Made by a program: the position numbers and the translations under genes
The notes under the pieces: model-generated
What the model saw: only the letters and a program-made list of their open reading frames with translations
What the model was told of the DNA's origin: nothing
The model's database searches: none
DNA from: Symsagittifera roscoffensis
Taxonomy: Eukaryota > Xenacoelomorpha > Acoela > Convolutidae
NCBI RefSeq assembly: GCF_963678635.1
Contig: NC_087062.1
Location: forward strand, 35,614,052 to 35,678,051
Direction: 5' to 3'
Length of the DNA stretch: 64,000 nucleotides
Shown here: in pieces, positions 1 to 12,460 of the stretch
Numbering within the stretch: position 1 is the stretch's first letter
Layout: the number at the start of each line of letters is the position of its first letter

Positions 1-2049
1 GTGCCGAAGTTTTTATCCCTAAAACAAAAGAATTGCGTAATAGTTTTCTCCGATGCCAGAAAAATATAGCTTAGAGCACCACTCATCGTTTTGTATGGAT
101 ACTCAACAAAAAACTGAATGAGATAGCAATCTCAAGGCCAAAACCAGATGTACAAAGCAATGAGGGTGTTGCAAAATTGATCAGATAAAATCGCCTAGAT
201 GTTCTTGTAACTCATGTAGCTCCCCGAAATTGTTCTTAAGATGAGTGAATAACATCAAAAATGGTGAACATGTAAAAAAAAAAACAAACATGCGTGGAAC
301 AATTATATAATAACATGATGAAAAACCGGGGAAAAAAGAAAGAGCTGTGAAAGATAATTCCAGATATTCTCAACTGCGTTGCTCTACCATTATGTTCCAA
401 AATACAAATAAGTGTGAAAATGAACCTTGAAAGTGCAGCCAGGGCGATTTCTTTAGGTGAACTCCTTAGATGAACTCTTTTTTTAGGTATATCGAACCGT
501 CTTAGATCATATAATTAAAAGGTTCCATGCGAGCAGCGACAAACAGCAGTTGGGGATGTCAAGTATGTAAGGGGAGGAAGTCCAGGAAGAGTTCGGTTCC
601 CAAACTCAAGGGTAAGAGGCAACACACAAGCGATAGGTTGTTACAATTGGGGAAACTGAGGAACATTTTGAATCTACAATTACTTCTCGGAAACCCAGGG
701 AAAAGGGAGTTACCGGAACATCTGTAAAAGAGTAAACTATGAGAGCGGATACTATTATAACTCTATAAATTACATTAGGAAAATGAACGATATTGATCAG
801 GGTAGTTCTAACAGACAGGTGGAAGATACAAGAAAGTAAGAAACACCCAAATGAAGATGAAGTAAATTAAAACATCTCATCGTGCTTGAACATCAACGAG
901 GTAGGCTTTGCGGAATACCGGAACAAAAGGGATGAGGGGTTTGATATATCAACACAGTCAATGAAATAATCATTCCTCCTGATGTAGCCAAATCGATGAT
1001 GTCTCAAAGAGTGTGAGAGATCATTAAAAGCACAAAAGGACAATGCGATTAGATGGACTTGCGGAAAAGAATTCGATTAAGTCATCAGATGTTTCGATTT
1101 GGTCGCAGAGAACCAGTGGAACCGATTTGGGTGAAGATGATACCAGTAAAAGAATAAGACAATTTTCTGACTCTGAAGATACATCTAATTGATGATGATG
1201 ATGATGATGAGATTCCATGTTTATTTGGTGTGCACGCGCTGGAAAATTAAAGGAAAACCATAATTTGAAACGTGATATTAACTGGAAACTGGAAGTACAG
1301 AAATTAACGAGTTTAACATGCATCGAACGGGAAAAAACAATTGCATGACGAGTTTAAATTTTGAATATCCGGAACTGAGAGTAAGATCGAAGTGTTCGGA
1401 TGGGGACATTGAAAACATTTACTCTCGAGACAGAGCGAGAAATTGCGAGAAATACCGAACAAAGATTCCAGAATTACATATTTCGACATGCATCTTATAA
1501 AAAATGGAAAACTCGATATAGCTGGAAAAAAGACAAAAAGCAAATTGAAGAAGTTATTGAAAACGCAATCAGTCGATGCAAACTATGTGCTTTCAACCGT
1601 GCAAACTATGCTCAAGTTATGTGCTCTAGAATGGATTGAAGGAAATTTGAAACAGTGGACGATAAAACGGGAAGAAAATGAAATGAAAAGGACATGGGAA
1701 GGAGAATCGAAGAGCAGAAAAAAGGAAAAACAATTAAAGTTGCAAGAAAAGAGAATGTGGGGGAGAACTTTAATACACTGTTACAAAAATTGGGGATTTG
1801 AAATCGAGTCACGAATTGAAAAAAAAATTAGATTGGAACTGCGACTTGTACATATTTTCATCATCCTCCGCTGAACAGACAAAATTAAACTTATTTCAGC
1901 ACAAAGAAAACTAAACATACCAAGTCAATTACAAAATATCAAATTTATCTATTCCTGATACGATTTTCCGCTGATGAAACAATCTCTATTTACGGTACAA
2001 TTCTGCCAAGACTAGGAAACCTTAAAGCTTTATGTCTGTATACACGCGC
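1..2049. other. Left flank, no confident gene
   Basis: No gene can be supported here. Several short plus-strand frames (about 527-727, 1400-1639 and 1443-1874) are rich in Lys, Glu and Arg and end in other frames. They could be remnants of a retroelement ORF, but no motif identifies them. A short run of TGA/ATG triplets sits near 1190-1210. Nothing resembles an RNA gene or LTR. Confidence 0.4.
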
Positions 2050-2054
2050 ACGTG

Positions 2055-2397
2055 TGTTAAAAAATTAGGATAAAACCGTCTGTTGGTTAAAATTGGTTAA
2101 ACTTAAACTAAGACTAGTTTAAGACGGGTTGGTTTAAGATTCGTACAATTTAGTTGTAGGTTTTTATCTAAGACTAGATTAAAGACTAAAAAGTAACTAG
2201 GCTAAGTTAAGAATTAAGTAAAAAGGTTGAATCAGGAGTTAGTTGCACAGAATTAGTTGCGTATCAAAATTGACAATGAATCAATCTCTAAATCTACCAA
2301 AAGCCGTCGCGCTTTTGGCAGGTATTTAAATTAGCATGGTCATAACTGAATATAACTTAAAGGTTAAAATGTCGACAATAAGATATCACATTTGACA
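2055..2397 (-). repeat. 3' LTR of element A
   Basis: This is a direct repeat of 9065-9405 with scattered substitutions and small indels. On the element strand it begins TGTCAAATG and ends TTAACA. It lies next to the ACGTG target duplication at 2050-2054. Confidence 0.93.
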
Positions 2398-2405
2398 TTC
2401 CCCGC
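2398..2405 (-). other. Polypurine tract of element A
   Basis: On the minus strand GCGGGGAA lies directly before the 3' LTR. This is the expected position and base content for the primer of plus-strand DNA synthesis. Confidence 0.6.
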
Positions 2406-2827
2406 AAAAATTTAACTATAGCATATACTTTCGCCACACAAAAGGAATGTTCTGGCTCAGAAATGGAGTAGAGGGTACACTGGTCGGAAAAGCCCCACAT
2501 TAGGGCCCAATGGGCAAGATGTTAGCACCTGAATGGTTAGATGGTAAATTTTATCCCACGATAGCACCCGGTGGGTGAGATAATGATTTGGCCGTAAATA
2601 ATTGTATTGTACTGTTAAGGACTCAAGTTAAAAACTAAAGCGACTCAGAGTTAGTCCAAATTGTAGCGTATTAGGCCTGCCCAAGAGTTATCTTTTCGAC
2701 TATAATTGCGTCATAATGGCAAACAAAATCGCATCAAAAAAAGTACTAATTTTAAAAAAAGTTACTGAATGGAAGATTTCCGAAAGTTTGAGTTTTAATG
2801 TGCGAGGTTACTAAACCTCAATAAGGT

Positions 2828-4014
2828 CTAAACTGCATCCCGGTTTACGGCTCGATTGATAGTCCATCTCCTCAGTTCGTCAAGCGTCATTGGCCGTCCT
2901 AGGAGTTCTATCTCAAAAATGATGGAGAGGATAGTTAGCCAGTATGGATTGAGTACAATTGGTGTAGATGTTGATTCAGTTGGTTCGGAGGGTAGGCCCG
3001 ATGGGTGAAATTGAGTAGTACGAACCTCAGGGCTGAATTTAACCTTCTTGTGTGGGGTACTTTGGGCGGGTGTTACGGGAGACTTTATACCACTCGAATG
3101 CTCAAAATTTCCTTCTAATAAGTAAACTGTCATTGTATGCGATGTCGAAGGTGATGTCAGGATGGTTAGAGCTACCACGTCAATTTGGTGGCTTTCCATT
3201 TCGATAGTGGTTGCTTCAATCGTTGGGCAATATGGGGGGGGGTGCGAATTCGATGAAATGTTAGTCATCTGGCTTCTCGTCCGATATGTCTACTAAGCTG
3301 GTAAACACTTTCTCTCCCAGCATCGTCGGAGGTTGTCTAGCTCGCATGGGTCTGGTGTTGTGCCGTGCATTAATATCGGGCAGTTTTTTGGAAGGTGGTG
3401 ATTTCACCGGTGACGAGGCCTTTCTTTTAGCTGTGCCAGACAATTTAGCTTTTGTCTTGGTAGAGGCAGGGTCAAATTGTTGTTTATCCGTTTCCCGCCA
3501 TTATAACAGGCTCGTCAATCTTTTCGGTTGATTCTGTTCCAGGATTTTCCGGAGAATTTGGTAAACCTTTGTTGCTTGTCTCTGCTTCTTCGTGGCTGTC
3601 CAGGAAGATTAGCGGCGGGGTTAGGTGCGAGGCTGTGCTATTATCACCTGAGTCAAGGTAGATCAACGGGATCTCTGCCTTTTCTACTTTCGGTTCAGTC
3701 TGGTTTGTAATTTCGGCTTTAAGGTCTGCTCGGTCTGGTGGTGGATGTTCTGCTTGCTTTTCTAAATTGGTTAGGGTTTTAGTCTTTAGCTCTTTTAGCG
3801 ATATTAGATCGCTGACATTGTCATCTGATAAGGTTTCCGCTGAAGAGTTCGTCGCTCTGCGTTCGTTTTCGCTAATTCTAGAATAATCGGGTTTGCCCGG
3901 CGGGCTTGACTCATGATCACTTTCGAGGCCAATGGGGAATCTCAGTCGTTTCCGTTGTTCTTCCTCCTCTCCAAGTAGTGTCTCTCTAGAACTATTCATC
4001 GCCGCATTCCGCAT
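2828..4014 (-). pseudogene. Element A 3' frame (post-integrase, Ser/Pro/Glu-rich)
   Basis: Three successive minus-strand frames (4014-3484, 3443-3261, 3268-2828) cover what was probably one reading frame downstream of integrase. The sequence is hydrophilic and rich in Ser, Pro, Glu and Thr. It has no signal peptide, membrane anchor or cysteine pattern, so it is not an envelope gene. A basic-acidic segment near 3900-3990 recurs in the D remnant near 57200-57260. The matching part of element C is fused in frame behind integrase. It may be a C-terminal extension of Pol or a separate structural protein. It is broken by frameshifts. Confidence 0.6.
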
Positions 4015-4050
4015 CGCAATATCTAGCTCTTCGAATTTTGCCTGAAGGTT

Positions 4051-5443
4051 TCATTTCTTTTGGGTCGCCCTTGAACTTTTAAAACCGACGTTTCTTTGAG
4101 GTTTCGTAATCTTCCTCACTCCCTTGGTTGCATAAAATTTTTCTAGTTGATCTCTCTTTCTCGGGCTAGGTTTCTTCGGAGCAGGTTGTCTTTTAATGGC
4201 TAAATCAGATTTACGTATTATTTTTCCATTTTTTAGAAACATTTTGTGATCTGACTCCCTTACTATTTCCTCCTTAAGTTCTCTATAGAATGGTTCACTC
4301 TTCAATCTATCCTGAAAGTTTCTATATATAGTGGTCTTACCCGGTGGGTTGTTCAGCACTGAATTTTTTACGCCTAAAGCATCTCTTTTTTCGGCGCGGG
4401 AGAGAACTTTTACTGGATAACCAGCGCTGGTTTGGACGAATCTCACTGCATTAGAGATATCATCTGAAGATGATGAAATCTCGTCCAGATCTCCGTCTTC
4501 AATATCATCGGGGGCGTCCCAGTCGTGCCTTCTTTCCCGACTCATGAGTTTTCGGCCTTTATCTATGCATAACAAGGTTTTGTTCCAATCAAGGTTATTT
4601 GAGGATGGTGACTTGACTAAGTTATGCCAGATAGTATTTGGGGATCTACCAGAGTGTGATTCGAAGGGGGAGCAGTTTAGCGACTGTTGCGTTACAGTTC
4701 TTAGAAATTTTATAATCTTCAGTAGTGCGGATTTTAGCGACGGTTTTGGGTGTTCTTGTGCCATAACTAAGAGCCTTTCTTTAATGGTTCTAATTAAACG
4801 TTCGACCAATCCCGTAGCTCTATGGTCACCCACTGGGCTAAACATAACCTTTATGTTATGTTCGAGGCAAAATTCTCTAACTTCTTTGGAGATAAACCAG
4901 ATCCCTGATTCGTTCTGATAGTTCTAGGTATCCCATGTAGAAAGCTTATGATGGATTTTGGCGATGTGCTGGATGTTATTTGAGCCGATGGAAATTTTGA
5001 AAATCTGTCGACGCATACCAATATGTATTTTTTGTTCCCCATATTAACGGTAACGGACCGGCGAAGTCTAATTCCATTTTTTGGTTTGGTTCTTCGACCG
5101 TTGGGAGTTTTCCGAGGTTATTATGGTTTGAAAGAGGTTTCAAATTTTTACCTGCTTTAACGCACTCGATGCAGTTTTCACCGTGAACTTGGATCTCGAG
5201 ATAAGTTTTTGGCCACCATATGTATTGGGTTGCCAGACTTTTCATTGCGAACTGGCCTGGGCGGGCTTCGTGTAATCTGTGAAGCATTGTCGATCTCAAG
5301 CATGCCGGGATAACTAATCGGTCGTCCAAATAAAGACATCCTCCGCTGACGTGTAAATTATTAATGTAATATTTATAGTAGTTTGCCAATTGTATAATAT
5401 CTTGTTTGCGGTCTTCCTCAATTGCTCTAATAATTTTTTGCAA
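4051..5443 (-). pseudogene. Element A integrase remnant
   Basis: Three frames (5443-4976, 5042-4851, 4845-4051) together span an integrase. Visible parts are the zinc-binding N-terminus (LHEARPGQFAMKSLA followed by a CIEC pair), the first catalytic Asp in ELDFAGPLP and the catalytic Glu in GLVERLIRTIKER. At the second catalytic position the sequence reads TNQGSG, so the expected Asp appears to be Asn. Elements C and D keep Asp there. The C-terminal part continues as a basic tail. Frameshifts separate the pieces, so no functional enzyme can be made. Confidence 0.85.
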
Positions 5444-5679
5444 TACCAGAGCTTGTTTTGATTATAGAGACATAAATTTCGAATCGACTATTTCAGGCCA
5501 GGAGAATGGAAATATGTTAATTTTGACTGTTTTTTCTTACTAGGTGTTCTTTCCGAGAGATTATCCGATGGGTTGCTAGTACTTGGTGTTAAAGTATTCA
5601 TGCTATCAAAGTTGGAATGTTCAACTTGTTCAGTTAGTTCGAGTTTTTCGGATATATCTTTCAGAGTTTTATAGTTTGT

Positions 5680-7400
5680 TCAAAAATCGATAATTTTGAA
5701 AGATGGATCGCAGTCTTCCGTACGTGAGTGTAAATTTTGGCGCACTGAAGTTTTAGAGTGGTTAACTATAGCTTGGAAAATTTCAGCGGCGTTCACAATT
5801 CGTTTCTCACGTTCTATTTCTTGACTGGTCATATGATCTATCGACTGGCCGATCGTATTGCAGTGTATGACGTCATGTGCTAAGCCTTGCTGAGAGAAAT
5901 TATTTCTTATTTGCGGCCACAAATTTCTCGGCATCAGATGATCAAAACCTAGAAGAGTACTAATTTGGTTTACAGAAGCGATAACAACTTTTTCTTCGTC
6001 GAGTGAAACTGGAACGGGTTCACCCGATGGGTGTCGGGATAAGTAGTCGACAAATCCCATGTCTTTGCCCGGTAAATGTTCGACGGTAAAGTCGAATGGT
6101 AATATTTGTCCGCCCAACAGGTGAGACGTGATTGAGCCGTTTTTGTGTATTTGTCGTCTTTCGGTGCTCCTAGTAAAGCTTTATGGTCTGTTAGGATTGA
6201 GAATTGTTTGCCCAATAAATAGTTTTTAAAATGATCCAATGCCCACACTAGACCCAGCAATTCAAGTTCATTGGTGCTATATTTTAGTTCAGCTGCTTTC
6301 AAAAATCTGCTAGCGAACGCTACAGTTTTTCAAATCCCCCGATGGTCTTGTTCAATAGACGCGCCCAATCCTAAATGTGATGCGTCGCATTTCACTCGGG
6401 TGTTCAGTTTTACGTCAAAATGATCATTCGTTACCGTGTAACAAATTTCTTTCTTGATTTTTTCAAACGCCTCAACGTGCACCGTGGACCACTTAAATGG
6501 TTTATTTTTCTGCATAAGTTCTCTAAATGGAGCTGACTGCTGATAAGGACGCTAAATTTGGTATAAATTTGTTGAATTGGTTAATCGATCCCATTAGTGA
6601 TCTTATATCTTTGATACGACTTGGTTCTTTCAAATTTCTGATTGCGTCAGATTTTTGTATTAGATTGTCGTCTCTTTTGCATCGATTTTAAATCCCAACC
6701 ATTCTAAATTATGAGTCAAAAATGTGCACTTTCCCATTTTATGGCCAATCCTTCGTCGTCTAGTGTTTTTAAAACGTTAATAACTAGTTTTTTTTTACAT
6801 CCTCACTACCCACGGTAGCAATTAAGATGTCGTCAAGGTAAAAATGGGTGTTTGGTTTTTTTTCCGTCATACGGTCCATTAAGCGTTGAAATTCGTTGGG
6901 CATATCGCCTAACCAAGAAAAACCCGGTTTAAAAACGGTAGGAGCCTGTTGCGTCTCCCCCCACGATGTTGGAATTACATTGGTTGCTTGCCTTTTTTGA
7001 AAGCGGTATTTGGCTATATGCATACTTTAGATCAATCGATGAGAACCAAATTTTGTCTTTGTCGTGACCGCTGATTGTAACTGCTACGTTATCAATTAGT
7101 TCAAATAGGTTCGGCATTTGATATCTATTACGAAATATCTGTTTGTTCAATAACTTCTAGTTTTATGCTAATTTAATTGATCCGTCCCTTTTGGCTGTAA
7201 TTACGATAGGGGAGATGAAACAATCTTCAGAACATCCAGACAATTTTTTGATGTGATCATCTCTTAGTAGTTGATCGATGCATAATTTAACCTTACGGAG
7301 AAGATGGATCGGAATGCGTTTCCCCTTCACCTGTATTGGCTTTATTGGTTCGTTGAAATAAGTGTTAATTATGAAAATCTTTGATCTACCGGATCTTTTT
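5680..7400 (-). pseudogene. Element A reverse transcriptase and RNase H remnant
   Basis: Reverse transcriptase motifs are split among frames: WFSSIDLKYAYSQIPL at 7150-6929, then GDMPNEFQRLMDRM and the active-site FYLDDILIA at 7023-6784. RNase H follows at 6515-5970, with KCDASHLGLGASIEQ, YSTNELELLGLVWALDHF and ILTDHKALLG, which carry the Asp-Glu-Asp active-site residues. Frame changes and stops occur between the blocks. The order RT, RNase H, integrase is the Ty3/gypsy order. Confidence 0.88.
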
Positions 7401-7414
7401 ATAAGGTCTGAAAA

Positions 7415-7993
7415 TCATCTTGATATATATGCTTTAAACTCACTTTGTGATGGTGTCTCTTGGTCGTGGTCTGGTTTTCTGTCAGATGCAAATTTTATTT
7501 GATTGACGTCTGTCCCGAATGGTGATCCTTTCTGGGTTATCCGTAGCTCTGACCCATTGGGTGCGGGTTGTTTCTGGAGTACTACTATTCCCAGGTTCGG
7601 TAATATGTCGTTTCCGAGGAGATTTCTTTCTGCTCTTTTAGTAATGAAAAGTTTCTGATCACTAGCGTCCCAACCCTTCGATCGAATTCTCACCCGAACT
7701 CTTCCAATAATGTTTATTGTGCTCCCGAAGCTCTGATACGCTTTCTTTGTTTTTTTGTCCAAAGGTTCTAACTTTAAAAGTCTACCTCGTATCTTCAATT
7801 CATGAAGTAGGTCTTTTCTCATGAATGAGACTGGGTTTGCTGAGTCAATTTGAATTTCGGTGCAGTAGGGGTTGAAATTTCCCAGAGATACAATCAACGT
7901 CTTTTTTAGTTCTAGGCCTTCGCGACTAAATACGGTTCTCACTCCACGTTCGATCTTATCTTCAAATGCATTAATTTGAATATCCGTGTCCAC
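7415..7993 (-). pseudogene. Element A aspartic protease region
   Basis: An open stretch of 192 codons contains the retropepsin-like motif QIDSANPVSFM and a downstream hydrophobic block, NLLGNDILPNLGI, which matches the second beta-hairpin region of retroviral proteases. The active-site triplet is Asp-Ser-Ala rather than the usual Asp-Ser/Thr-Gly, and element C shows the same triplet. It lies between gag and reverse transcriptase, as expected. The surrounding gag and pol frames are broken. Confidence 0.72.
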
Positions 7994-8062
7994 CGCTAGA
8001 ACTAAAAAATCATCTAAGTTGACTTCGAATTCGGGATTCTCCTGCGGGTTAACCCGGGTATT

Positions 8063-9008
8063 TTATTTTTCATGGGATATTTGGTTTTGTTCGACTATGT
8101 TTGTTTGCATTCTTGCTGTACTCCTGCAATGTTTTGCATAGTGGCCTTTACGACCGCACGTATTGCAGTTTCTATCTCTGGCTGGGCATGTAGTTAGGTG
8201 TCTTTTCTTGAACTGCTGACCACAGTTGCGACACTTATTGTTTTCAACGATATTTGGGGTCGGTTCATTCTTTATGTATTGTGGTCTCTGTACCGCTTTA
8301 TAGGCAGGGAATTTTAGGTACTGTTGATGAACTTTGGTACCTTTCTCATGGACTAGTACGTAGGATAGTACGTTTTCTGGAGTCAAGTATTCGATGCATA
8401 GTTTCTTCTGTATCTCGACGTTTCGCATATTTGTAATGAAAATGTCTCTGACTAATTCTGACTCGAGTTCTCCCAACTTACAATTTTTTGCCAACTCGGA
8501 TAGTGTTTTGTGGAATTTCTCTAAAAAATCGTTTTCTTTCTGTCTTAGATCAAAGAAATTAAATCTTTCGTATGTTAGATTTGTAGTGACCGTTAAAGTA
8601 GTTTTAAGTAATTCCCAGAATTCAGCAAAGTTATTGTCCAGTGTGTTTTTTACCAGGATTTTTATGTGAGAAGCATTTTTGTCCTTCTCTTCCAAGTGCC
8701 AGGTGTAATTGTGATTTTAATTTCTTGTCGATATCTCCGATTTGGAGTCCGTTGAGTTTTGCGTTGTCTTCTGCCTTTCTCCTTCTCATTTCTTCGTTGT
8801 AATCTCGGATAGCTATTCGGTGACGTTCTTCATTTTCTGCCCAACGGGCTTGATCATCGGACGGATCCGTTGGTTCGGCCATAGAGTATGTTAGTTCGTG
8901 TCTTGCCTGTGGATTGATTATGTCTTCAATGTCCACGGAATCTTTCCGGATGATTGTTAGTTGGAACTTTTCTGACCACCTTTCCCAGTCGTGTTGGCTT
9001 TCGCTCAA
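8063..9008 (-). pseudogene. Element A gag remnant with zinc knuckles
   Basis: The N-terminal frame (9008-8631) opens with a Trp/Phe-rich block (WERWSEKFQLTIIRK) also found in element C gag. A frameshift then leads to 8695-8063, which carries the capsid-like segment and two cysteine motifs: CRNCGQQFKKRHLTTC and CNTCGRKGHYAKHC. The second is a standard CCHC nucleocapsid knuckle; the first is an extended variant. Gag would form the particle and bind genomic RNA. The break near 8690 means this copy is not intact. Confidence 0.85.
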
Positions 9009-9040
9009 TGTGTTGTTCCAAAAAAGATCTAGTCATTGTA

Positions 9041-9063
9041 GGTTCGACTCGTTTGACTGCGCA
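9041..9063 (-). other. Primer-binding site of element A (tRNA-Ser-like)
   Basis: The plus strand reads GGTTCGACTC followed by GTTTGACTGCGCA, the 3' half of a tRNA with a GACTGCG acceptor strand, which is typical of tRNA-Ser. It lies directly inside the 5' LTR. The terminal CCA is mutated to CAA. Confidence 0.7.
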
Positions 9064-9064
9064 A

Positions 9065-9405
9065 TGTTTAGAAATTAGCATAAAACCGTCTGTTGCTTAA
9101 AATTGGTTAAACTTAAACTAAGACTAGTTTAAGACTGGTTGGTTTAAGATTTCAACAATTTAGTTGTAGGCTTTTATCTAAGACTAGATTGAAGACTAAG
9201 GTAACTAGGCTAAGTTGAGAGTTAAGTAAAAAGGTTGAATTAAGAGTTAGTTGCACAGAATTAGTTGCGTATCAAAATTGACAATGAATCAATCTCTAGA
9301 TCTATCAAAAGCCGTTGCGCTTTTGGCAGGTATTTAAATTAGCATGGTCATAACTGAATATAACTTAACGGTTAAAATGTCGACAATAAGTTATCACATT
9401 TGACA
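9065..9405 (-). repeat. 5' LTR of element A
   Basis: This 341-bp partner of 2055-2397 lies next to the target duplication ACGTG at 9406-9410 and to the primer-binding site at 9041-9063. Confidence 0.93.
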
Positions 9406-9410
9406 ACGTG

Positions 9411-9872
9411 ATGAGATAGTCAGCTGATTGGGTATATCTATCTCTCAGAAGTCTTTACAAATATGAGTTTCGAAATTAAAAATTGCAGATTCCTGCCTTC
9501 TAAATTTTTTATGCAGTCGGAACAAAAGCCAAATTTATTTCTGTGCACAGCTGAATTTTGGAGTTTTTTGATCAGACATCAAAAATGTTTGACATCGCGA
9601 GTTCCTAAATGTTTGACCTCATTTTTCTTCACAATATTCAATCGGTATTCAATAGGCCAATTACGATGATTTAAATGTTTTTATCGAAGCGATGAACAAA
9701 AAACCCCTCTTGATAGCTTTAACAGAAATTTTGTTAGGGGGTTTTTCGAATAACTGTTTTAGAATGATTTTAAAAACCTTGCGAACTTCATCAAAAGTGG
9801 AGGAATGGGAGGAAGTGTTTAAAAAAATCGTTTAAAAAAAGAAATAATAAATTACCAAAATCTTAATACTAA
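9411..9872. other. Intergenic, nothing recognised
   Basis: AT-rich sequence between element A and a solo LTR. A short open stretch at 9463-9669 has no recognisable motif. Confidence 0.4.
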
Positions 9873-10281
9873 TGGAACCTGATCTAAACTACATTTTATT
9901 ATTGGATAAATTAGATATTTCATCACGATAAAATATTTAATATTAACCAATCATATTCCATCTAACTAACAACCCACTCATTTGTAAGTGCTGAAATTAC
10001 TTTTAATTTCAGCACCAGAGAGATTTGAATTTAACTTAGAAATTAGTTACCTCTCCAAGAGAACTTTAGCAATCGCAATAAGCCAGCATACTCTAGATCT
10101 ATTGAGCCTAGCAGAGACTAGTTAAACACCCTGAGACTAGTAGATATAAGAGTAAGATTAGGATCGGTATTAGACTAAGAAGTTGCACGAATCTATCCGG
10201 CCGAAAATAAGATAGCGTGACGAGCAGACCGTGTACCCTATCCGAAATTACTCTATGAGTTATACCATTGAACTTAACTCA
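9873..10281 (+). repeat. Solo LTR of the giant element B family
   Basis: This 409-bp sequence starts TGGAACCTGATC and ends TTAACTCA. It matches the B LTRs (27231-27642, 45734-46143) in reverse orientation, with perhaps a tenth of positions changed. It retains the LTR palindrome at 9988-10015. Flanks CTAA and TTAA may be a 4-bp target duplication with one mutation. No internal sequence is attached, so it is a recombination remnant. Confidence 0.88.
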
Positions 10282-10285
10282 TTAA

Positions 10286-12460
10286 CTACACAAGTTTAAT
10301 TCATTTTCTTTAAATGTTTAATAAAGGTCTGTTACAAACCCCGAAAAACAAAACAAGTTTCGGGGAGTTTAATGACACGATGATGGCCAATATATTTTTG
10401 AAATTATTTAAATTAGTTCCGATAAATTTTTCTAAGCGCAAAAGAAAGATTTGATCGAACAATTAGAACTGCTGAGTTTGAATCCTAAATCCATTTTGAC
10501 TGCCTTTATAAGAAAACATGGAAACCAAAAGACCACAATTGATTTAGTCTTTACTAATTTTCTTTAAAAAAGATGCGTCCTTGTAGGGAACTAAAGCAAA
10601 ATATTTTTGTTCAAGTTACAAAGACAACGAACTTTTTTGACGCGCTTTGATAAAAGATCAAAAAAAACTGAACAAGTCTGAGAAGTTAAAAAAGAAAAAT
10701 AAAGTTCTTAGCAGACAAGTGACTTCGTTAATTGTTTCATCTCCAAAAGTGAAATAGAAAGGTTTTTAAGTATGAAAAACAGAGTGAAATGTTTACCAAG
10801 TCTATGAACTCCAACATAAACTCCAACAAAAAAGGATGTCTATGAGTGTCAGAATAGTCTACAACACATTTGGAAATATTGATGCGTCGATGCCGAAACT
10901 CTTTTTATCAATATAGGAAAATCGAAGCTTGGTGCTTATACTCACAAAATGAAAGATAATTATCTAATAGACTTTGAGGTGTTTACAAGGATAATTTGGT
11001 AATTGTTTCGTCTAAAACAAAATTTATAATTATTTTTTATGTCTCTGACAGTTGTTCTTCGCAAAATTTTTTTCATTCTGAAATTTGTTGACAGTTTTTT
11101 TTTGAAGAAAAACAGCTAGTTAACTTAAATTTACAGATAAAATGTCACAAGGATAAAGGTTAGGAAAGCTCCCACACGGCGCTTTCTAACAGGCTAAAAA
11201 ACTTTCAGCGTGCGTTCAAGTTCGGTGCTCGGTAAACGTTAAATTATAAGTTGAAGTTATCAGTGCCACAAACCGTCCTTGAGAACAGTTTAGTATGATT
11301 AGGCATCATGGGTGCCCAAATAGGTAAATCAGGCGCTGATGATGCAAATGTTGGCGTGAACACTGGAATTAGATGTATTCGCCGACGCATTTTTTACTGG
11401 GAGATCGACTAGTTTCAAATCAAAACATTGTTACTCGCACTACTAAAAATACAAGAGATTTTTCAACCCGAAATCTGACCCTGTTCGATCCAATATTTAA
11501 TCCAGTTTGATCCGTGAATAAACCCTGTTTAACCCATGATTCCACTCTGTTTGATGTTATTCAACGCTGTTCGACCATGATTTGAACCAGGGTGGGTCGA
11601 AAACCTTATACAGTCCCACTATTTCAGTCGAATCATGAGCTGAGCTCCTCAACTTGGGTTGCATTAAAAATAGGATCTAATTAGTATTCATCTTTGCAGC
11701 CGATGAAATTTCCTTTTGTCAGACTAATCTCGGGATCTAATTCTTTCGGGACTGTTATATCAAGTATCGCTCTTGACTTTTATGCCGTCCCCTAAGGGTT
11801 CAATCATCAGTTTTCAATAAGATTTAGTGCATTTTTAATAAGAGGCTACCATCATTCGCAAAGCTTTTTTAGTTGCTATTCTCTTCTCAACGTACGGATA
11901 TTTAATTCAATTTATCTAGGTGAAAAAAACGTCACTCATTTGTATGATTTCGAGTCTAGACAGGTAATGCAGAGTAAAGTCTCTTGATTGGATTTAACCA
12001 ACGAACTAATTTTGAGGGAATTCAAGTGTGATTGAATTGGCGATATGCTGAAGAGACCGGGTATATCTTTTCCTGTCAGCGTGATCAGATAAATCTATGA
12101 ACTCAGATTAAAATGACATTTGTATATTGCTAGCTCACTTTCCATCGACATGAGGTTAGTCTTCCTGAGAGGATAAAAAAATCAGTTTTGAGAATTGAGA
12201 TAGTTTGTGTAAAACACTCTAAATGCATGTCAGAAAACTTTTATGGGGTAAAAATTTTGCAGCCTGATTTTTTTAAACAAAATTTTGAGATTTAATCCTA
12301 TCTGTGGATTTTCGCACAAATTGAAAATAGTTTATACACTTTGCGAAGAGTGAAAGATTTAAAAACAAAACAAAAAATGTCCATATAATTTTCGAACGGG
12401 GCTACCGCTTTACTACAACATAAAATACTATTTTATTTATCATATTCATCATCATTTCTG
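10286..12460. other. Intergenic, possible LINE fragment
   Basis: Two kilobases of AT-rich sequence without a supported gene. A plus-strand stretch at about 10449-10567 reads through a TTIDLVFTNF block that faintly resembles the end of a LINE endonuclease domain, followed by stops. Positions 11460-11600 contain degenerate copies of a motif around CTGTTTGA. No RNA gene or LTR was seen. Confidence 0.25.

Larger units (their letters stand above)
2055..9405 (-). mobile_element. Element A: decayed Ty3/gypsy-like LTR retrotransposon
   Basis: A 7.35-kb element on the minus strand, bounded by two LTRs of 343 and 341 bp. The 5-bp target duplication ACGTG lies at 2050-2054 and 9406-9410. In coding direction the order is LTR, primer-binding site, gag with zinc knuckles, protease, reverse transcriptase, RNase H, integrase, a Ser/Pro-rich 3' frame, polypurine tract and LTR. 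The coding part is broken by many frameshifts and stops, so it cannot be active. Gag, integrase and the 3' frame resemble those of element C, so A and C belong to one lineage. LTR divergence of a few percent fits an older insertion than C or B. Confidence 0.93.

Noticed and set aside
1400..1874. Lys/Glu-rich plus-strand frames as a host gene
   Set aside because: The frames overlap and shift, have no motif and no splice signals; at most an old retroelement fragment.
2828..4014. Envelope gene in element A
   Set aside because: No signal peptide, cysteine pattern or membrane anchor; the matching region in element C is a Pol extension.
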